From Buttiauxella selenatireducens (lineage in GTDB: Bacteria > Pseudomonadota > Gammaproteobacteria > Enterobacterales > Enterobacteriaceae), in NCBI RefSeq assembly GCF_031432975.1, contig NZ_CP133838.1, forward strand, positions 310,001 through 374,000: a stretch of 64,000 nt of DNA. Direction: 5' to 3'. The notes beneath the pieces were generated by a model. That model was not told the DNA's origin, did no database searches, and saw only the letters and a list, made by a program, of their open reading frames with translations. The position numbers and the translations under genes are program-made. Shown here in pieces: positions 10,717 through 21,742 of this stretch. Position 1 is the stretch's first letter. Every line of letters begins with the position of its first letter.

Positions 10717-12150
10717 ATGCAGGTCTTACATGTATGTTCTGAAATTTTTCCACTGCTGAAAACGGGTGGCCTGGCGGATGTGATTGGTGCGCTACCAGCA
10801 GCACAAATCGCAGGTGGCGTTGAGACGCGAGTCTTGCTGCCCGCTTTCCCTGACATCCGTCGTGGCATCGTTGATGCGCAGGTTGTTGCACACCGTGACA
10901 CCTTCGCGGGTCATATGACTTTGTTATATGGCCACTTCAACGGCGTGGGGATTTACCTCATTGACGCTCCGCATTTATATGACCGCCCAGGCAGCCCGTA
11001 TCACGATACCAATCAGTTCGCTTACGTCGACAACGTGCTCCGATTTGCCCTTTTAGGATGGGTCGGTGCCGAGATGGCATGTGGCCTGGATCCCTTCTGG
11101 CATCCGGATATTGTGCATGCACATGACTGGCATGCGGGCCTGGTGCCAGCCTATCTGGAAGCGCGTGGGCGTCCGGCAAAGTCGGTATTTACCGTGCATA
11201 ACCTGGCCTATCAGGGGATGTTTTACGCCCATCATATGAGTGAAATTGAACTGCCGTGGTCGTTCTACGATATGAACGGCCTGGAGTTTAATGGTCAAAT
11301 TTCGTACTTGAAAGCGGGTCTTTATTATGCTGATCATATTACGGCGGTCAGCCCGACCTACGCTCGAGAGATAACCGAACCGCAATTTGCGTACGGCATG
11401 GAAGGGCTTTTACGTCAGCGCCATCGTGAGGGGCGGTTGTCCGGCATCCTCAACGGGGTGGACGAAAAAATTTGGGACCCAGCGCACGACGTACTTCTGG
11501 CGTCTCGCTACACCCGCGACACTCTGGAAGAAAAGGCGGAGAACAAACGCCAGTTGCAGGTGGCAATGGGGCTAAAAGTGAACGACAAAGCACCGCTGTT
11601 TGCGGTGGTGAGCCGTTTAACCAGCCAGAAAGGTTTGGATTTAGTGCTGGAGGCGTTGCCGGGTTTACTCGAGCAAGGCGGGCAATTGGCGTTACTGGGG
11701 GCGGGTGACCCGGTGATGCAAGAAGGTTTCCTTGCGGCTGCTGCAGAGCATCCAGGGCAAGTGGGCGTTCAAATCGGTTATCACGAAGCGTTCTCGCATC
11801 GGATTATGGGCGGGGCTGATGTGATACTGGTGCCAAGCCGTTTTGAACCGTGTGGTCTAACGCAATTGTATGGCCTGAAGTATGGCACTTTGCCGCTGGT
11901 GCGGCGTACGGGCGGGCTTGCAGATACGGTTTCTGATAGTTCGCTGGAAAACCTGGCTGACGGTATCGCCAGTGGATTTGTGTTCGAGGACAGTAATGCC
12001 TGGTCGCTGCTAAGAGCGATTAGGCGTGCCTTCGTGTTGTGGTCCCGCCCGTCGTTGTGGAGATTTGTGCAACGTCAGGCGATGGGCATGGATTTTAGCT
12101 GGCAGGTGGCGGCGCATTCCTACCGCGATCTGTACCAACGTTTGCTGTAG
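10717..12150 (+). CDS. glgA: glycogen synthase (ADP-glucose)
   Basis: This 477-residue GT5 glycosyltransferase, the same length as in E. coli, extends alpha-1,4-glucan chains from ADP-glucose. The ADP-glucose-binding KTGGL motif is at Lys15 and the C-terminal domain carries [14 protein letters not shown], with the conserved E-x7-E region. The 107-bp gap after glgC is the longest inside the operon and has no visible terminator; ACGGGAG is a plausible ribosome-binding site 8-14 bp before the ATG. Confidence 0.98.
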   Translation: MQVLHVCSEIFPLLKTGGLADVIGALPAAQIAGGVETRVLLPAFPDIRRGIVDAQVVAHRDTFAGHMTLLYGHFNGVGIYLIDAPHLYDRPGSPYHDTNQFAYVDNVLRFALLGWVGAEMACGLDPFWHPDIVHAHDWHAGLVPAYLEARGRPAKSVFTVHNLAYQGMFYAHHMSEIELPWSFYDMNGLEFNGQISYLKAGLYYADHITAVSPTYAREITEPQFAYGMEGLLRQRHREGRLSGILNGVDEKIWDPAHDVLLASRYTRDTLEEKAENKRQLQVAMGLKVNDKAPLFAVVSRLTSQKGLDLVLEALPGLLEQGGQLALLGAGDPVMQEGFLAAAAEHPGQVGVQIGYHEAFSHRIMGGADVILVPSRFEPCGLTQLYGLKYGTLPLVRRTGGLADTVSDSSLENLADGIASGFVFEDSNAWSLLRAIRRAFVLWSRPSLWRFVQRQAMGMDFSWQVAAHSYRDLYQRLL

Positions 12151-12172
12151 CCATCCACCAGGAATCACTGAT

Positions 12173-14620
12173 ATGAACGCACCCTTTTCTTATGCATCAC
12201 CCACGCTGAGTATTGAGGCTTTAAAGCACTCAATAGCCTATAAGCTGATGTTCACGGTTGGGAAGGACCCCGCGATAGCAAACAAGCATGAATGGCTGAA
12301 CGCCACATTATTTGCGGTTCGTGACAGGTTGGTTGAGCGCTGGTTGCGCTCCAACCGAGCTCAGCTTTCCCAGGAAGTTCGTCAGGTTTATTACCTGTCG
12401 ATGGAGTTTTTGATTGGTCGCACACTATCTAACGCGCTGCTTTCCTTAGGTATTTATGAAGATGTCAAAAACGCGCTGGAAGAGATGGGGCTGGATCTTG
12501 AAGAGTTGATTGACGAAGAGAACGACCCCGGCCTCGGCAATGGCGGGCTAGGTCGTCTCGCCGCCTGTTTCCTCGATTCATTAGCGACACTCGGTTTGCC
12601 GGGTCGTGGTTACGGCATTCGTTACGACTACGGCATGTTTAAACAAAACATTGTTGATGGCCGTCAGAAAGAGTCCCCGGATTACTGGCTCGAGTACGGT
12701 AACCCGTGGGAGTTCAAGCGCCACAATACGCGCTATAAAGTTCGCTTTGGCGGGCGCGTGCAAATGGAAGCTAAAAAATTCCGTTGGGTAGAAACCGAAG
12801 AGATTTTGGCCGTAGCGTATGACCAGATAATCCCAGGTTACGATACCGATGCCACTAACACACTGCGCTTGTGGAATGCCCAGGCGAGTAGCGAAATTAA
12901 CCTGGGTAAATTTAACCAGGGCGACTATTTCGCGGCGGTAGAAGATAAGAACCATTCAGAAAACGTATCACGGGTACTGTATCCGGATGACTCGACCTAT
13001 TCAGGCCGAGAGCTGCGTTTGCGTCAGGAGTATTTCCTGGTGTCCTCAACCGTACAGGACATTCTTAGCCGCCATTATCAGCTGCATAAAACCTATGACA
13101 ATCTGGCGGATAAAATCGCCATCCATCTCAATGATACGCACCCTGTGTTAGCGATTCCTGAGCTGATGCACCTGTTAATCGACGAGCATAAATTTAGTTG
13201 GGAAGATGCCTTCGAAGTGACCTGCCAGGTCTTTTCGTATACCAACCACACGCTGATGAGCGAAGCGCTGGAAACCTGGCCTGTGGATATGCTGGGTAAA
13301 ATACTGCCGCGTCATTTGCAGATAATCTTTGAGATTAACGACTATTTCCTCAAGACCTTGCAGGAGCAGTATCCGAACGATACCGCTTTGCTGGGGCGCA
13401 CTTCGATTATTGATGAATCCAACGGTCGAAAAGTCCGTATGGCGTGGCTTGCGGTTGTGGCCAGCCATAAAGTAAACGGCGTTTCGGAGTTGCACTCCAA
13501 CCTGATGGTGCAGTCGTTATTTGCCGATTTTGCCGCTATCTTCCCGATGCGCTTTTGCAATAAAACCAATGGTGTGACTCCACGTCGCTGGCTGGCGCTG
13601 GCGAATCCACCTCTTTCTGATGTGCTGGATGAGAATATTGGTCGCACCTGGCGTACCGATCTCAGCCAGTTAAACGAACTGAAGCAGCACATCGATTACC
13701 CTACGGTGAATCAGGATGTGCGTAAGGCGAAGCTGGCTAACAAGAAGCGCCTGGCCAGCTACATCGGTCAGCATCTGAATGTGGTGGTGAACCCGAATGC
13801 GTTGTTTGATGTACAGATCAAACGTATTCACGAGTACAAACGCCAACTGATGAATGTGCTGCATGTGATTACGCGCTATAACCGCATTAAGGCCGACCCG
13901 ACAGCCGATTGGGTGCCGCGTGTGAACATCTTCGCGGGTAAAGCGGCGTCGGCGTACTACATGGCGAAACACATCATTCATCTCATCAATGATGTGGCGG
14001 CGGTGATCAACAACGATCCGGTAATGAAAGATCGTTTGAAAGTGGTCTTCATCCCGAACTACAGCGTCAGTCTTGCGCAGATCATTATCCCGGCAGCGGA
14101 TCTTTCTGAGCAAATTTCGTTAGCGGGAACCGAAGCGTCCGGTACCAGTAACATGAAGTTTGGCCTTAACGGCGCACTAACCATCGGTACGCTGGACGGG
14201 GCAAACGTTGAAATGCTGGAGCACGTTGGGGCTGAGAATATCTTCATCTTTGGTAATACGGCGGACGAGGTCGAAGCGTTGCGGCGCAAAGGCTATAAGC
14301 CACGGGAATATTATGAAAGTGATGAGGAATTGCATCAGGTGCTGACACAAATTGGCACCGGAACGTTCAGCCCTGGGGAGCCAACACGTTATCGTGACCT
14401 GCTTGATTCATTGATTAACTTTGGTGACCACTATCAGGTGCTGGCGGATTATCGCAGTTATGTGGATTGCCAGGATAAGGTCGACGAACTGTATCGCCAG
14501 CCAGAAGAGTGGACGATTCGCGCCATGCATAATATCGCCAATATGGGTTACTTCTCGTCTGACAGGACGATTCAGGAATACGCCGATGAGATTTGGCATA
14601 TTAAGCCGGTGAGGTTGTAA
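12173..14620 (+). CDS. glgP: glycogen phosphorylase
   Basis: This 815-residue GT35 enzyme, identical in length to E. coli GlgP, releases glucose 1-phosphate from glycogen non-reducing ends. The pyridoxal phosphate lysine is Lys662 in GTSNMKFG. The start at 12173 follows CCAGGAATC; the reading frame is open back to 12026 but that part overlaps glgA and is not conserved. This is the last glg gene; a hairpin repeat array begins 10 bp after the stop. It is paralogous to malP at 21743. Confidence 0.98.
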   Translation: MNAPFSYASPTLSIEALKHSIAYKLMFTVGKDPAIANKHEWLNATLFAVRDRLVERWLRSNRAQLSQEVRQVYYLSMEFLIGRTLSNALLSLGIYEDVKNALEEMGLDLEELIDEENDPGLGNGGLGRLAACFLDSLATLGLPGRGYGIRYDYGMFKQNIVDGRQKESPDYWLEYGNPWEFKRHNTRYKVRFGGRVQMEAKKFRWVETEEILAVAYDQIIPGYDTDATNTLRLWNAQASSEINLGKFNQGDYFAAVEDKNHSENVSRVLYPDDSTYSGRELRLRQEYFLVSSTVQDILSRHYQLHKTYDNLADKIAIHLNDTHPVLAIPELMHLLIDEHKFSWEDAFEVTCQVFSYTNHTLMSEALETWPVDMLGKILPRHLQIIFEINDYFLKTLQEQYPNDTALLGRTSIIDESNGRKVRMAWLAVVASHKVNGVSELHSNLMVQSLFADFAAIFPMRFCNKTNGVTPRRWLALANPPLSDVLDENIGRTWRTDLSQLNELKQHIDYPTVNQDVRKAKLANKKRLASYIGQHLNVVVNPNALFDVQIKRIHEYKRQLMNVLHVITRYNRIKADPTADWVPRVNIFAGKAASAYYMAKHIIHLINDVAAVINNDPVMKDRLKVVFIPNYSVSLAQIIIPAADLSEQISLAGTEASGTSNMKFGLNGALTIGTLDGANVEMLEHVGAENIFIFGNTADEVEALRRKGYKPREYYESDEELHQVLTQIGTGTFSPGEPTRYRDLLDSLINFGDHYQVLADYRSYVDCQDKVDELYRQPEEWTIRAMHNIANMGYFSSDRTIQEYADEIWHIKPVRL

Positions 14621-14630
14621 GTTCTGAAAC

Positions 14631-14898
14631 CATCCTCACCCTAACCCTCTCCTTGAAGGAGAGGGAACTGTATGGTTTTCTCCATCACCGTCAGGAGAAG
14701 GAACTGTATGGTTTTCTCCATCACCGTCAGGAGAGGGAACTGTATGGTTTTCTCCATCACCGTCAGGAGAAGGAACTGGACAGGTTTTCCCCCTCTCCGT
14801 CAGGAGAAGGAACTGGACAGGTTTTCCCCCTCTCCGTCAGGAGAAGGAACTGGACAGGTTTTCCCCCTCTCCATCAGGGAGAGGGCCGGGGTGAGGGT
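14631..14898. repeat. palindromic repeat element with expanded core array
   Basis: The ends are complementary: CATCCTCACCCTAACCCTCT at the left and GAGGGCCGGGGTGAGGG at the right (about 14881-14897). Between them, hairpin cores of the type CTCTCC-GTCA-GGAGA are repeated. The same end and core sequences make the shorter elements at 2978, 26242 and 57742, so this is an enlarged member of one family. It fills the gap between the convergent ends of glgP and glpR. Open frames across it are low-complexity repeats, not genes. Confidence 0.9.
14664..14882. repeat. tandem array, three 36-bp then three 37-bp units
   Basis: Each unit starts with GGAACTG, at 14664, 14700, 14736, 14772, 14809 and 14846. 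The first three are 36 bp (GGAACTGTATGGTTTTCTCC...) and nearly identical. The last three follow a second version (GGAACTGGACAGGTTTTCC...) at 37 bp. There are no unique spacers. Two homogeneous blocks suggest local slippage or unequal exchange after an initial divergence. Confidence 0.93.
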
Positions 14899-14913
14899 TG
14901 TTTCACGCAAAAA

Positions 14914-15672
14914 TCAGCACAACTCTAGCTGCACATTATTCTCTGCAATCACCTGCATCACACCTGCTGGCGGAATGATATCGGTATAGACCGCATCCAC
15001 CAGAGCAATGCTGCCCAGATTCACCATCGCATTGCGGCCAAATTTAGAGTGATCGACAACCAGCATCACACAGCGTGAGTTTTCAATAATCGCGCGTTTG
15101 GTGCGTACTTCGTGGTAATCAAACTCCAGTAATGAGCCGTCACCGTCGATGCCGCTGATCCCCAGGATGCCGAAATCCAGTCTGAACTGCGAGATAAAAT
15201 CGAGTGTCGCCTCGCCGATAATTCCACCGTCGCGGCTGCGTAATTCGCCACCCGCCAGAATAATGCGGAAATCCTCTTTCACCTTGAGCGTGTTCGCCAC
15301 GTTCAGGTTGTTGGTCACGACACGCAAATTACTGTGATTGAGCAGAGCATGCGCCACCGCTTCCGGCGTGGTGCCGATATCAATAAACAGCGTGGCACCG
15401 TTCGGGATCTGGCTGGCAACTTTCTGCGCGATGCGCTCTTTTTCCGCAGTCTGCGTGGCTTTACGATCGTGCCACGGTGTATTCACGGAACTTGACGGTA
15501 ATGCAGCACCACCGTGATGGCGCATGATCAGGTTCTGGTCGGCCAGATCGTTCAGATCGCGGCGAATCGTTTGTGGGCTAACCGCAAACTCTTCGACTAA
15601 CTCTTCGGTGCTGACATAACCCTGTTTTTTAACCAGTTCGACAATCGCATCATGACGTTGTGTTTGCTTCAC
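14914..15672 (-). CDS. glpR: glycerol-3-phosphate regulon repressor GlpR (DeoR family)
   Basis: This 252-residue repressor of the glp regulon is released by glycerol 3-phosphate. An N-terminal DeoR helix-turn-helix (about residues 5-55, with VSPQTIRRDLNDL as recognition region) is followed by a sugar-phosphate-binding domain with DIGTTPEAVAHAL. Full length and nearly identical to the E. coli protein. It is the last gene of glpEGR, 22 bp after glpG. The glpEGR-glpD block lies in the opposite orientation to K-12 relative to glg and malT. Confidence 0.97.
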   Translation of the reverse strand: MKQTQRHDAIVELVKKQGYVSTEELVEEFAVSPQTIRRDLNDLADQNLIMRHHGGAALPSSSVNTPWHDRKATQTAEKERIAQKVASQIPNGATLFIDIGTTPEAVAHALLNHSNLRVVTNNLNVANTLKVKEDFRIILAGGELRSRDGGIIGEATLDFISQFRLDFGILGISGIDGDGSLLEFDYHEVRTKRAIIENSRCVMLVVDHSKFGRNAMVNLGSIALVDAVYTDIIPPAGVMQVIAENNVQLELC

Positions 15673-15694
15673 GCTGTTTTATTCTCCTGAAATG

Positions 15695-16525
15695 CTATGT
15701 TCGTTTTCGCGCATGCAAAGTATCAACCAGCGCCATTGCAAGACCAACAACCAGGCCGGTAATGTGAGCGGCGTTGGCGATCGACATTCCTAAGACATCG
15801 AAAAATCCTATCACAATCCAGAGAACCGCAAAGGCTAAAAGGCCGCGCTGCATATAGATGCCACTGTCCGGGTCACGTTCGCCACGCAACCAGACATAAC
15901 CCATTAATGCGTAAACCACGCCCGATAAACCACCGAAAAGTGGGCCACCGAATTTTGCCTGCACGAAGCCGCTTAGAAGGGCAGAAACCAACGTCAGGGT
16001 GATCAGTTTTCCGCTGCCGAGACGCTTTTCTAACGGACCGCCGAGATACCACCACCACAACAAGTTGAAAGCGATATGCATAATCGAGAAGTGCATTAAC
16101 GCGTGGCTGAAATAGCGCCATAACTCGTAGTGCAAGCTGTCTTTATACGGCCAGGCTAACCACACCATAACGGCCCGGTCGCCGATAACTTGCATCATTA
16201 AATACACCAGCACACAGGCCGCCATGATAACCATCGTGAACGGGCCCGCTTTTTGCCGAATCGTTGCGAGGAAAGGATAGCGCTGGTAGTGCAGGCCGCT
16301 GTCGGTGTGGCCGGTATTCCAGCTTGCCGCCAGATAACGTGGGTCGCCAGGGTTCGCAAGGAATTGTTCGAGCTCGGCACGTACACGGGATTCCTGGCTG
16401 TCATTTGCCAGCCAGATATCACTCTGTTCATGTTGTTGAATCGCGAGGATAACGCCCTGCGTCGCCATATAGTCGACAAATGCCTGCGCGACTCGCGGGT
16501 TGGCAAACGAGGTAATCATGATCAT
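15695..16525 (-). CDS. glpG: rhomboid intramembrane serine protease GlpG
   Basis: This 276-residue inner-membrane protease, the same length as in E. coli, cuts transmembrane substrates within the bilayer. A cytosolic N-terminal domain of about 90 residues precedes six membrane segments. The catalytic dyad is Ser201 ([10 protein letters not shown]) and His254 (NAAHITG), and WR in the L1 loop is present. It is transcribed between glpE and glpR; its role in glycerol metabolism is unclear despite the operon. Confidence 0.97.
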   Translation of the reverse strand: MIMITSFANPRVAQAFVDYMATQGVILAIQQHEQSDIWLANDSQESRVRAELEQFLANPGDPRYLAASWNTGHTDSGLHYQRYPFLATIRQKAGPFTMVIMAACVLVYLMMQVIGDRAVMVWLAWPYKDSLHYELWRYFSHALMHFSIMHIAFNLLWWWYLGGPLEKRLGSGKLITLTLVSALLSGFVQAKFGGPLFGGLSGVVYALMGYVWLRGERDPDSGIYMQRGLLAFAVLWIVIGFFDVLGMSIANAAHITGLVVGLAMALVDTLHARKRT

Positions 16526-16588
16526 AAGGTTTAACCCGCTCTAAGCAAAAAGAGCATTATACCTGCAACACCGTGATTTCCTGACCCA

Positions 16589-16918
16589 TTAAAAGGTGCC
16601 GTGTGCCACTTCAGCAGGGAAATGGCGATGCCATGCGTCAAAACCGCCATCGACGCTATAAACATGGTCGTAGCCTTGTTGCAGCAGATACTGCGCAGCC
16701 CCTTTGCTGCTGTTGCCGTGATAGCACATCACCATCACCGGCGTGTCAAAATCGGTTTGCTGCATAAATGCCACCAGACGATCGTTTGTCAGATGGAAAG
16801 CGCCAGGCGTATGGCCCATCGCAAAGCTCTGCGGGTCGCGGATATCAACCAATACTGCCATTTTTTGCTGCAACTTCTGGTGCGCTTCTTCCACACCAAT
16901 ACACTCAAAAGTTTCCAT
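16589..16918 (-). CDS. glpE: thiosulfate sulfurtransferase GlpE (single-domain rhodanese)
   Basis: This 109-residue cytoplasmic rhodanese transfers sulfane sulfur from thiosulfate to cyanide or dithiols. The active-site Cys65 is in [10 protein letters not shown], the same position as in E. coli. The start at 16918 (METFECIG) matches the family; an upstream TTG at 16942 would add eight residues and is less likely. It is the first gene of glpEGR and divergent from glpD. Confidence 0.95.
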   Translation of the reverse strand: METFECIGVEEAHQKLQQKMAVLVDIRDPQSFAMGHTPGAFHLTNDRLVAFMQQTDFDTPVMVMCYHGNSSKGAAQYLLQQGYDHVYSVDGGFDAWHRHFPAEVAHGTF

Positions 16919-16999
16919 GGATTTGCTCGTCACTTTATTCAATTGGCCTGTGCCATATTAAGGGAATCAGCCCTCTGCCCGCTGATATTAACGTCATTA

Positions 17000-17015
17000 T
17001 GTTATCCATATCACG
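17000..17015 (+). promoter_or_regulatory. candidate CRP site of glpD
   Basis: TGTTA-TCCATA-TCACG matches the CRP consensus TGTGA-N6-TCACA at eight of ten positions. Its centre (17007.5) is about 62 bp before the predicted start point near 17069-17070, the class I distance. Catabolite control of glpD is known in E. coli. Confidence 0.65.
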
Positions 17016-17034
17016 CAGAAATGTTTTTTTTTCG

Positions 17035-17080
17035 TTACAAAGCGCGCGTAGACTTGCTAGTATGAGCGATAACGAACATA
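17035..17080 (+). promoter_or_regulatory. glpD promoter with overlapping GlpR operator
   Basis: TTACAA (17035-17040) and TAGTAT (17058-17063) are 17 bp apart. Overlapping the -10 box and start point, TATGAGCGATAACGAACATA (17061-17080) closely matches the GlpR operator consensus, with a perfect right half. A weaker copy, TTTAACGAAAG, follows at about 17087-17097, consistent with the tandem operators known for E. coli glpD. Confidence 0.8.
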
Positions 17081-17112
17081 TTTGAACTTTAACGAAAGCG
17101 TGTGAGGGTGAC

Positions 17113-18621
17113 ATGGAAACTAAAGATCTGATTGTGATTGGCGGAGGAATAAATGGGGCAGGTATCGCCGCTGACGCCGCAGGCCGTGGTTTATCCGTGT
17201 TGATGCTTGAAGCTCAGGATCTGGCGAGTACCACGTCTTCTAACAGCTCGAAATTGATCCACGGTGGCTTGCGCTACCTTGAACATTACGAGTTTCGCCT
17301 GGTGAGTGAAGCATTAGCCGAGCGCGAAGTATTACTGAACATGGCTCCCCACATTGCTTTCCCGATGCGTTTTCGTCTGCCACATCGCCCCCATTTGCGT
17401 CCGGCGTGGATGATTCGCATCGGTTTGTTTATGTACGACCACCTCGGTAAACGTACCAGTTTGCCTGCGTCCACCGGTTTGCGTTTTGGCGCAGACTCCG
17501 TTCTAAAATCGTCTATTGTGCGCGGTTTCGAATATTCCGACTGCTGGGTTGACGATGCGCGCCTGGTCTTAGCGAACGCGCAAATGGTGACGCGTGAAGG
17601 TGGCGAGGTGAAAACCCGCACTCGCGCAACGCGCGCCTGGCGTGAAAACGGTTTATGGACTGTCGAAGCGCAAGACAGTGTAACCGGCGAAACATTCAGC
17701 TGGCGTGCGCGTGGTCTTGTGAATGCTACTGGACCATGGGTGAAAAACTTCTTTGACGATGGCCTGCAATTGCCTTCGCCATATGGCATCCGACTGATCA
17801 AAGGCAGCCACATTGTGGTGCCACGCGTACACAATCAGAAGCAGGCTTATATTCTGCAAAACGAAGATAAGCGCATCGTGTTTGTTATTCCGTGGATGGA
17901 TGAGTTCTCAATTATTGGTACTACCGATGTGGAATATCAGGGTGATCCGAAAGATGTCCACATTGATGAGAATGAAATTAAATACCTGCTGGAAGCCTAC
18001 AACGCGCACTTTAAAAAGACGCTGAGCCGTGACGATATCGTCTGGACCTACTCGGGTGTCCGTCCGCTCTGTGATGATGAGTCCGATTCACCGCAGGCTA
18101 TCACCCGTGATTACACGCTCGATATTCATGATGACCAGGGCAATGCTCCTCTGCTGTCCGTGTTTGGTGGCAAGCTCACGACTTACCGCAAGCTGGCAGA
18201 ACATGCGTTGGATAAACTGAAAGGCTACTACCCGAAAATGGGGCCAGCCTGGACTAAAGGCTGCACCTTGCCAGGTGGCGATATTCAGGGCGATCGCGAT
18301 GATTATGCCGCGCAATTGCGCCGCCGCTACACCTTCCTGAGCGAAAGCCTGGCGCGTCGTTTCTCACGGACTTACGGCAGCAACAGCGATTTGATTCTGG
18401 CGGGGGCGACCAGCGTCAGTGATTTGGGCGAAGACTTTGGTCATGAGTTTTACGAAGCAGAGCTACGCTACCTGGTTGAGCATGAGTGGGTACGTGGTGT
18501 GGATGATGCACTCTGGCGTCGTACCAAATTAGGAATGTGGTTGACGAAAGAACAGCAAGTGCGTGTCGCCCAATGGCTGGGAAAGCGTGTCGGTAAAGCG
18601 AAGTTATCGTTAGCATCTTGA
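17113..18621 (+). CDS. glpD: aerobic glycerol-3-phosphate dehydrogenase
   Basis: This 502-residue FAD enzyme (501 in E. coli), peripheral on the inner membrane, oxidises glycerol 3-phosphate to dihydroxyacetone phosphate and passes electrons to quinone. The FAD-binding loop GGGINGAGIAADAAGRG starts at residue 9, followed by STTSSNSSKLIHGGLRYLE, a glpD signature. The ribosome-binding site GTGAGGGTG precedes the ATG at 17113. It is divergent from glpEGR and convergent with malT, 37 bp away. Confidence 0.98.
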   Translation: METKDLIVIGGGINGAGIAADAAGRGLSVLMLEAQDLASTTSSNSSKLIHGGLRYLEHYEFRLVSEALAEREVLLNMAPHIAFPMRFRLPHRPHLRPAWMIRIGLFMYDHLGKRTSLPASTGLRFGADSVLKSSIVRGFEYSDCWVDDARLVLANAQMVTREGGEVKTRTRATRAWRENGLWTVEAQDSVTGETFSWRARGLVNATGPWVKNFFDDGLQLPSPYGIRLIKGSHIVVPRVHNQKQAYILQNEDKRIVFVIPWMDEFSIIGTTDVEYQGDPKDVHIDENEIKYLLEAYNAHFKKTLSRDDIVWTYSGVRPLCDDESDSPQAITRDYTLDIHDDQGNAPLLSVFGGKLTTYRKLAEHALDKLKGYYPKMGPAWTKGCTLPGGDIQGDRDDYAAQLRRRYTFLSESLARRFSRTYGSNSDLILAGATSVSDLGEDFGHEFYEAELRYLVEHEWVRGVDDALWRRTKLGMWLTKEQQVRVAQWLGKRVGKAKLSLAS

Positions 18622-18627
18622 ATATAT

Positions 18628-18653
18628 TGCCCTTTCCCGAACGGGAGAGGGCA
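18628..18653. terminator. hairpin between convergent glpD and malT
   Basis: TGCCCTTTCCCG pairs with GGGAGAGGGCA, leaving a short loop, seven bases after glpD and a few bases before the malT stop. There is no clear T tract on either strand, so it may be a bidirectional terminator or a degenerate one-core member of the palindromic repeat family. Confidence 0.6.
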
Positions 18654-18658
18654 AAGTC

Positions 18659-21367
18659 TTAAACGCCGTACCCCATCATCTTCAGCAATTTCTGTGCGTG
18701 TAGCACCGCATCCTGGCGGTGCGTCACACCCAACTTCTGATACAAATTTCGAATGTGCGTTTTAATCGTGGTGGCCGCAACATCCAGCTCACCCGCGATT
18801 TGCTCATTGCTGTAGCCCGAATAGATAAGCCCCAACACTTGCCATTCACGTTGCGTCAATGGACTGGTGCGAATCAGCTCCGGCACTTCAGGATGCGTCA
18901 ATAAACGGTTAACAAAGTTCTCATCGAAGTGGGCGAACTTATGGCGATGATGCTGGTTAATCTCACGCAAAATGCGTTGCGCACGATGCTGATCCAGTTC
19001 CGGCAGCGTGTTGAGTTGAATCAGCTGGCGTAGTTGTTGCGCCATAGCTTCTCCCTCAATCACAAAGTGGCTGATAAACCCGGTGCGGTTGGCCAGTGCC
19101 AGCGCTTCCAACAATACGCGTTGCGCATCACTCTTGCGGCCAGCCTGCCAGTAAAGTTGGTTGAGCAGTAACAGATTGCGGTTGAGATCGCTCATCAAGC
19201 GCAGGCTGCGGGCATTCTCATTTAACTCCTCCAACACCATTTCGGCTGGCTCAAAGTCGCTTAGCAAAATCTGCGCTCGCGCGATATTACGCCATTGGCC
19301 TTGCAGGAAGTGATTATTGGCAAACTCGGGTTTCGGTGTCAGACGTAACCAGTTGGCGGCGGATTGTTTATCACCGGTCATTTGCCAGTAAATCACGCGC
19401 ACTTTGTCGGCGTTGGACACCCAATCGCTGTGGAACGCACCATTTCCTAGCAAGTTTTCCAAACGGTTCAGATGATTACGGGCGTTATCCAGATCGCCGC
19501 GCGCCAGAGAACATTGCACTAACAACGCAAGGCACTGTAATTGCTGCTGTGGCTGGTACCCGGAAAGCACTTCCAGGCCCATGCGCGTTGTCGCTTCGGC
19601 TTCGTCGAGCCGCGACCACGCCCACAGCAACTGCGCACGAATACGCAGTAAAAATTCGTGCAGCGGGAGTTGCTCAAGGTGTTGCTCTTCAATCAGCGTG
19701 AAGGCCTTCTGTTGCGCTTCCCATGCTGACTGGAGGAAACCCTGTGCCAGTAAAATTTCGCTCTGTTGGCATAAGCCCCATAGTGCGTAATGCCACATGT
19801 CATGGCGGCGCGCCATTTGTTCAGTTTGCTGCATCACAGAAAGCGATTTGGTGAGATCGCCTTTGCAATGCAGCACTTCGCCATGCACTGATGTCGCGAC
19901 AATACGGCTGTAGAAACTGGCCAGCGGCAGCACATCGAGCGCGATCATTGCCAGCCGTTCGGCCTCATCCGGGTTGCCATCATTAATCGCAACCTGAGCG
20001 CGTAACGCATTGAATTCGCCGTGCATGGTATCGTCCATCACGACATTCATTTCCTGCTCAGCACGGGCCAGCAGTGTGTTGACTTCACTGTAGCGATGTT
20101 GGCTTTGCATCAGCCAGGCTTGCAGTAATACAAGCTTCGGATTCTCCAGCAAACTGGTCCACGGCAATGCTTTTAATGACTCTTCCAGCAGGGCTAATTC
20201 GCTGTGGTTAAAGAGTGCCCAGGCGTGATTGAGCAGGATATCGCGCAGCAGGGCTGCGTCGCCTGCGGCCAGCGCGTGGTGAATAGCTTCGCTTGGGAAA
20301 CCCTGCGCCATCCAGCTTTCCGCTGCCGCACGATGGATTTCCGGGAGTTCGGTCGCCAGTTCCCACTGGCAACGTTGGCGTAAGAAATTGCCAAACAACG
20401 GGTGAAAACGGAACCATTCGCCGCTGTCATCCATGCGCTGAATAAATAGCCCCTGGCGTTCGGTCTCTTCAAGGCGCATCTGGCCGTTTTCTTCGCCGGT
20501 GACACGGACAATTAGCGCGTCATTCATCGAGCGCAGAATCGAGCTGCGCAGCAGGAAATTACGCGTTTGTGCGTCAACATTATCCAGCACTTCATCGGCC
20601 AGATAGTCAGATAAATGGCTGGCGTTGATGCCTGAAAGCCGCCGTGCTGAGTGTTGTGCTGAGGAGTTACTGTTCTGGCGTGCGGAAAGCGCGATGAGTT
20701 GCAGCGCAGTCGCCCAACCGGCGACATCATCACACAGGCTGTTGCTCTCGGTATTCTCGAGAGGTGAATTGAGCCGATGGTCGAAAAATTGTTTCGCTTC
20801 AAGGTGTGTAAAAGCGAGTTGTTGGCTGCCGATTTCCAGCAGTTGGTCGCGCACGCGTAAATTGGCGATACCCAGTTGTGGCAAATTACGCGACATCACG
20901 AGCAGCGTCAGATTTTCTGGCTGATGGCGAATGAAAAAGCGCATCGCTTCATGAATCACTGGGTTGGTAATGAGATGGTAATCATCAATGACCAAATACA
21001 GGGGACGATGCCACTCCACCATTTCGATAAACAGTTGGGCAAACAGCGCGGTTAAGCTCGAGTATTGGCGTTTTTGCACCATGACTTCGCTGGTCACGCA
21101 ATGGCCAGAAGTCGCCTGCTGGATGGCTGCTATCAAATAGCTGGCAAAACGTTCTTGTTGGTTATCACCCTCATCAAGGGAATACCAACCTAACTCATTT
21201 TTCCCCGCCGCCCACTGAGAAACCAGGGTCGTTTTTCCATAACCCGCCGGGCTGGTTACCAGTGCAACTCGATAGTTATTGGCCGTTGATAACTTCTTCA
21301 ACAGACGGTCGCGGACCACTGTATTTTCCAGACGTACTGGACGACTTAATTTGGAGGGGATCAGCAT
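18659..21367 (-). CDS. malT: maltose regulon transcriptional activator MalT
   Basis: This 902-residue STAND-class activator (901 in E. coli) needs ATP and maltotriose to form the active oligomer. The Walker A loop is GYGKTT at residues 42-47, with the NACHT-like ATPase domain after it, a TPR-like sensor region (about 440-800) and a C-terminal LuxR-type helix-turn-helix (about 830-895, with [18 protein letters not shown]). Divergent from its targets malPQ. Candidate MalT boxes lie at 21631-21678. Confidence 0.98.
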   Translation of the reverse strand: MLIPSKLSRPVRLENTVVRDRLLKKLSTANNYRVALVTSPAGYGKTTLVSQWAAGKNELGWYSLDEGDNQQERFASYLIAAIQQATSGHCVTSEVMVQKRQYSSLTALFAQLFIEMVEWHRPLYLVIDDYHLITNPVIHEAMRFFIRHQPENLTLLVMSRNLPQLGIANLRVRDQLLEIGSQQLAFTHLEAKQFFDHRLNSPLENTESNSLCDDVAGWATALQLIALSARQNSNSSAQHSARRLSGINASHLSDYLADEVLDNVDAQTRNFLLRSSILRSMNDALIVRVTGEENGQMRLEETERQGLFIQRMDDSGEWFRFHPLFGNFLRQRCQWELATELPEIHRAAAESWMAQGFPSEAIHHALAAGDAALLRDILLNHAWALFNHSELALLEESLKALPWTSLLENPKLVLLQAWLMQSQHRYSEVNTLLARAEQEMNVVMDDTMHGEFNALRAQVAINDGNPDEAERLAMIALDVLPLASFYSRIVATSVHGEVLHCKGDLTKSLSVMQQTEQMARRHDMWHYALWGLCQQSEILLAQGFLQSAWEAQQKAFTLIEEQHLEQLPLHEFLLRIRAQLLWAWSRLDEAEATTRMGLEVLSGYQPQQQLQCLALLVQCSLARGDLDNARNHLNRLENLLGNGAFHSDWVSNADKVRVIYWQMTGDKQSAANWLRLTPKPEFANNHFLQGQWRNIARAQILLSDFEPAEMVLEELNENARSLRLMSDLNRNLLLLNQLYWQAGRKSDAQRVLLEALALANRTGFISHFVIEGEAMAQQLRQLIQLNTLPELDQHRAQRILREINQHHRHKFAHFDENFVNRLLTHPEVPELIRTSPLTQREWQVLGLIYSGYSNEQIAGELDVAATTIKTHIRNLYQKLGVTHRQDAVLHAQKLLKMMGYGV

Positions 21368-21742
21368 GGTCTACCACTTCACTGTGTAAGAAATATGTAC
21401 GATTGTGAATTTTTTTACGCTTCGTAATTAATACTTACTACAAAGTCGACCAGTTTGCGGGTTATTGCAAGATTGTTGAGGGTTTGAGGCGTGGTAAGTT
21501 GCTCCTGGTCACAAATCTATAGATTAGATGAATTCATTCATGAAATGTCAGCTGCCGATGTGAAAACTCAGTGCTGGTGGGCGTTTGTGATAGCCGCGCC
21601 TCATTTTAAGTGGTGGCGATCACATTTTTACCTACTCCCCACTACTCCTCCCTCCCTAATCCGACTCAGGAGGAGGAATTAGCCCAGGTCACCCTGCACA
21701 CTAGCGGGTAATGAAATTAGAACATCACAGGACCGAGCCCTT
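21368..21742. other. malT-malPQ divergent control region (375 bp)
   Basis: No gene is supported. The part nearest malP holds candidate MalT boxes and a possible CRP site (AGTGG-TGGCGA-TCACA, 21609-21624). The part nearest malT is AT-rich; its promoter could not be placed with confidence. Confidence 0.6.
21631..21678 (+). promoter_or_regulatory. candidate MalT box cluster of malPQ
   Basis: The MalT box core is GGA(G/T)GA. In this stretch the top strand has overlapping GGAGGA copies at about 21669-21677, and the bottom strand has GGAGGAGTAG and GGGGAGTAGG at about 21631-21652. Several boxes in both orientations upstream of malP fit MalT-dependent promoters of E. coli. Exact box boundaries are uncertain. 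Confidence 0.55.

Noticed and set aside
14664..14882. Regular 36-37-bp repeats that could suggest a CRISPR array
   Set aside because: The units are directly adjacent with no unique spacers, there are no cas genes, and each unit is a hairpin core of the local palindromic family.
14653..14989. Open frames with repeated peptides across the tandem array
   Set aside because: They are in-frame translations of 36-bp repeats, are low-complexity, and fall between convergent genes without ribosome-binding sites.
21404..21419. CRP-like TGTGA-N6-TTACG site near malT
   Set aside because: Its centre is only about 44 bp before the malT start codon, too close for activation, and the second half is weak.
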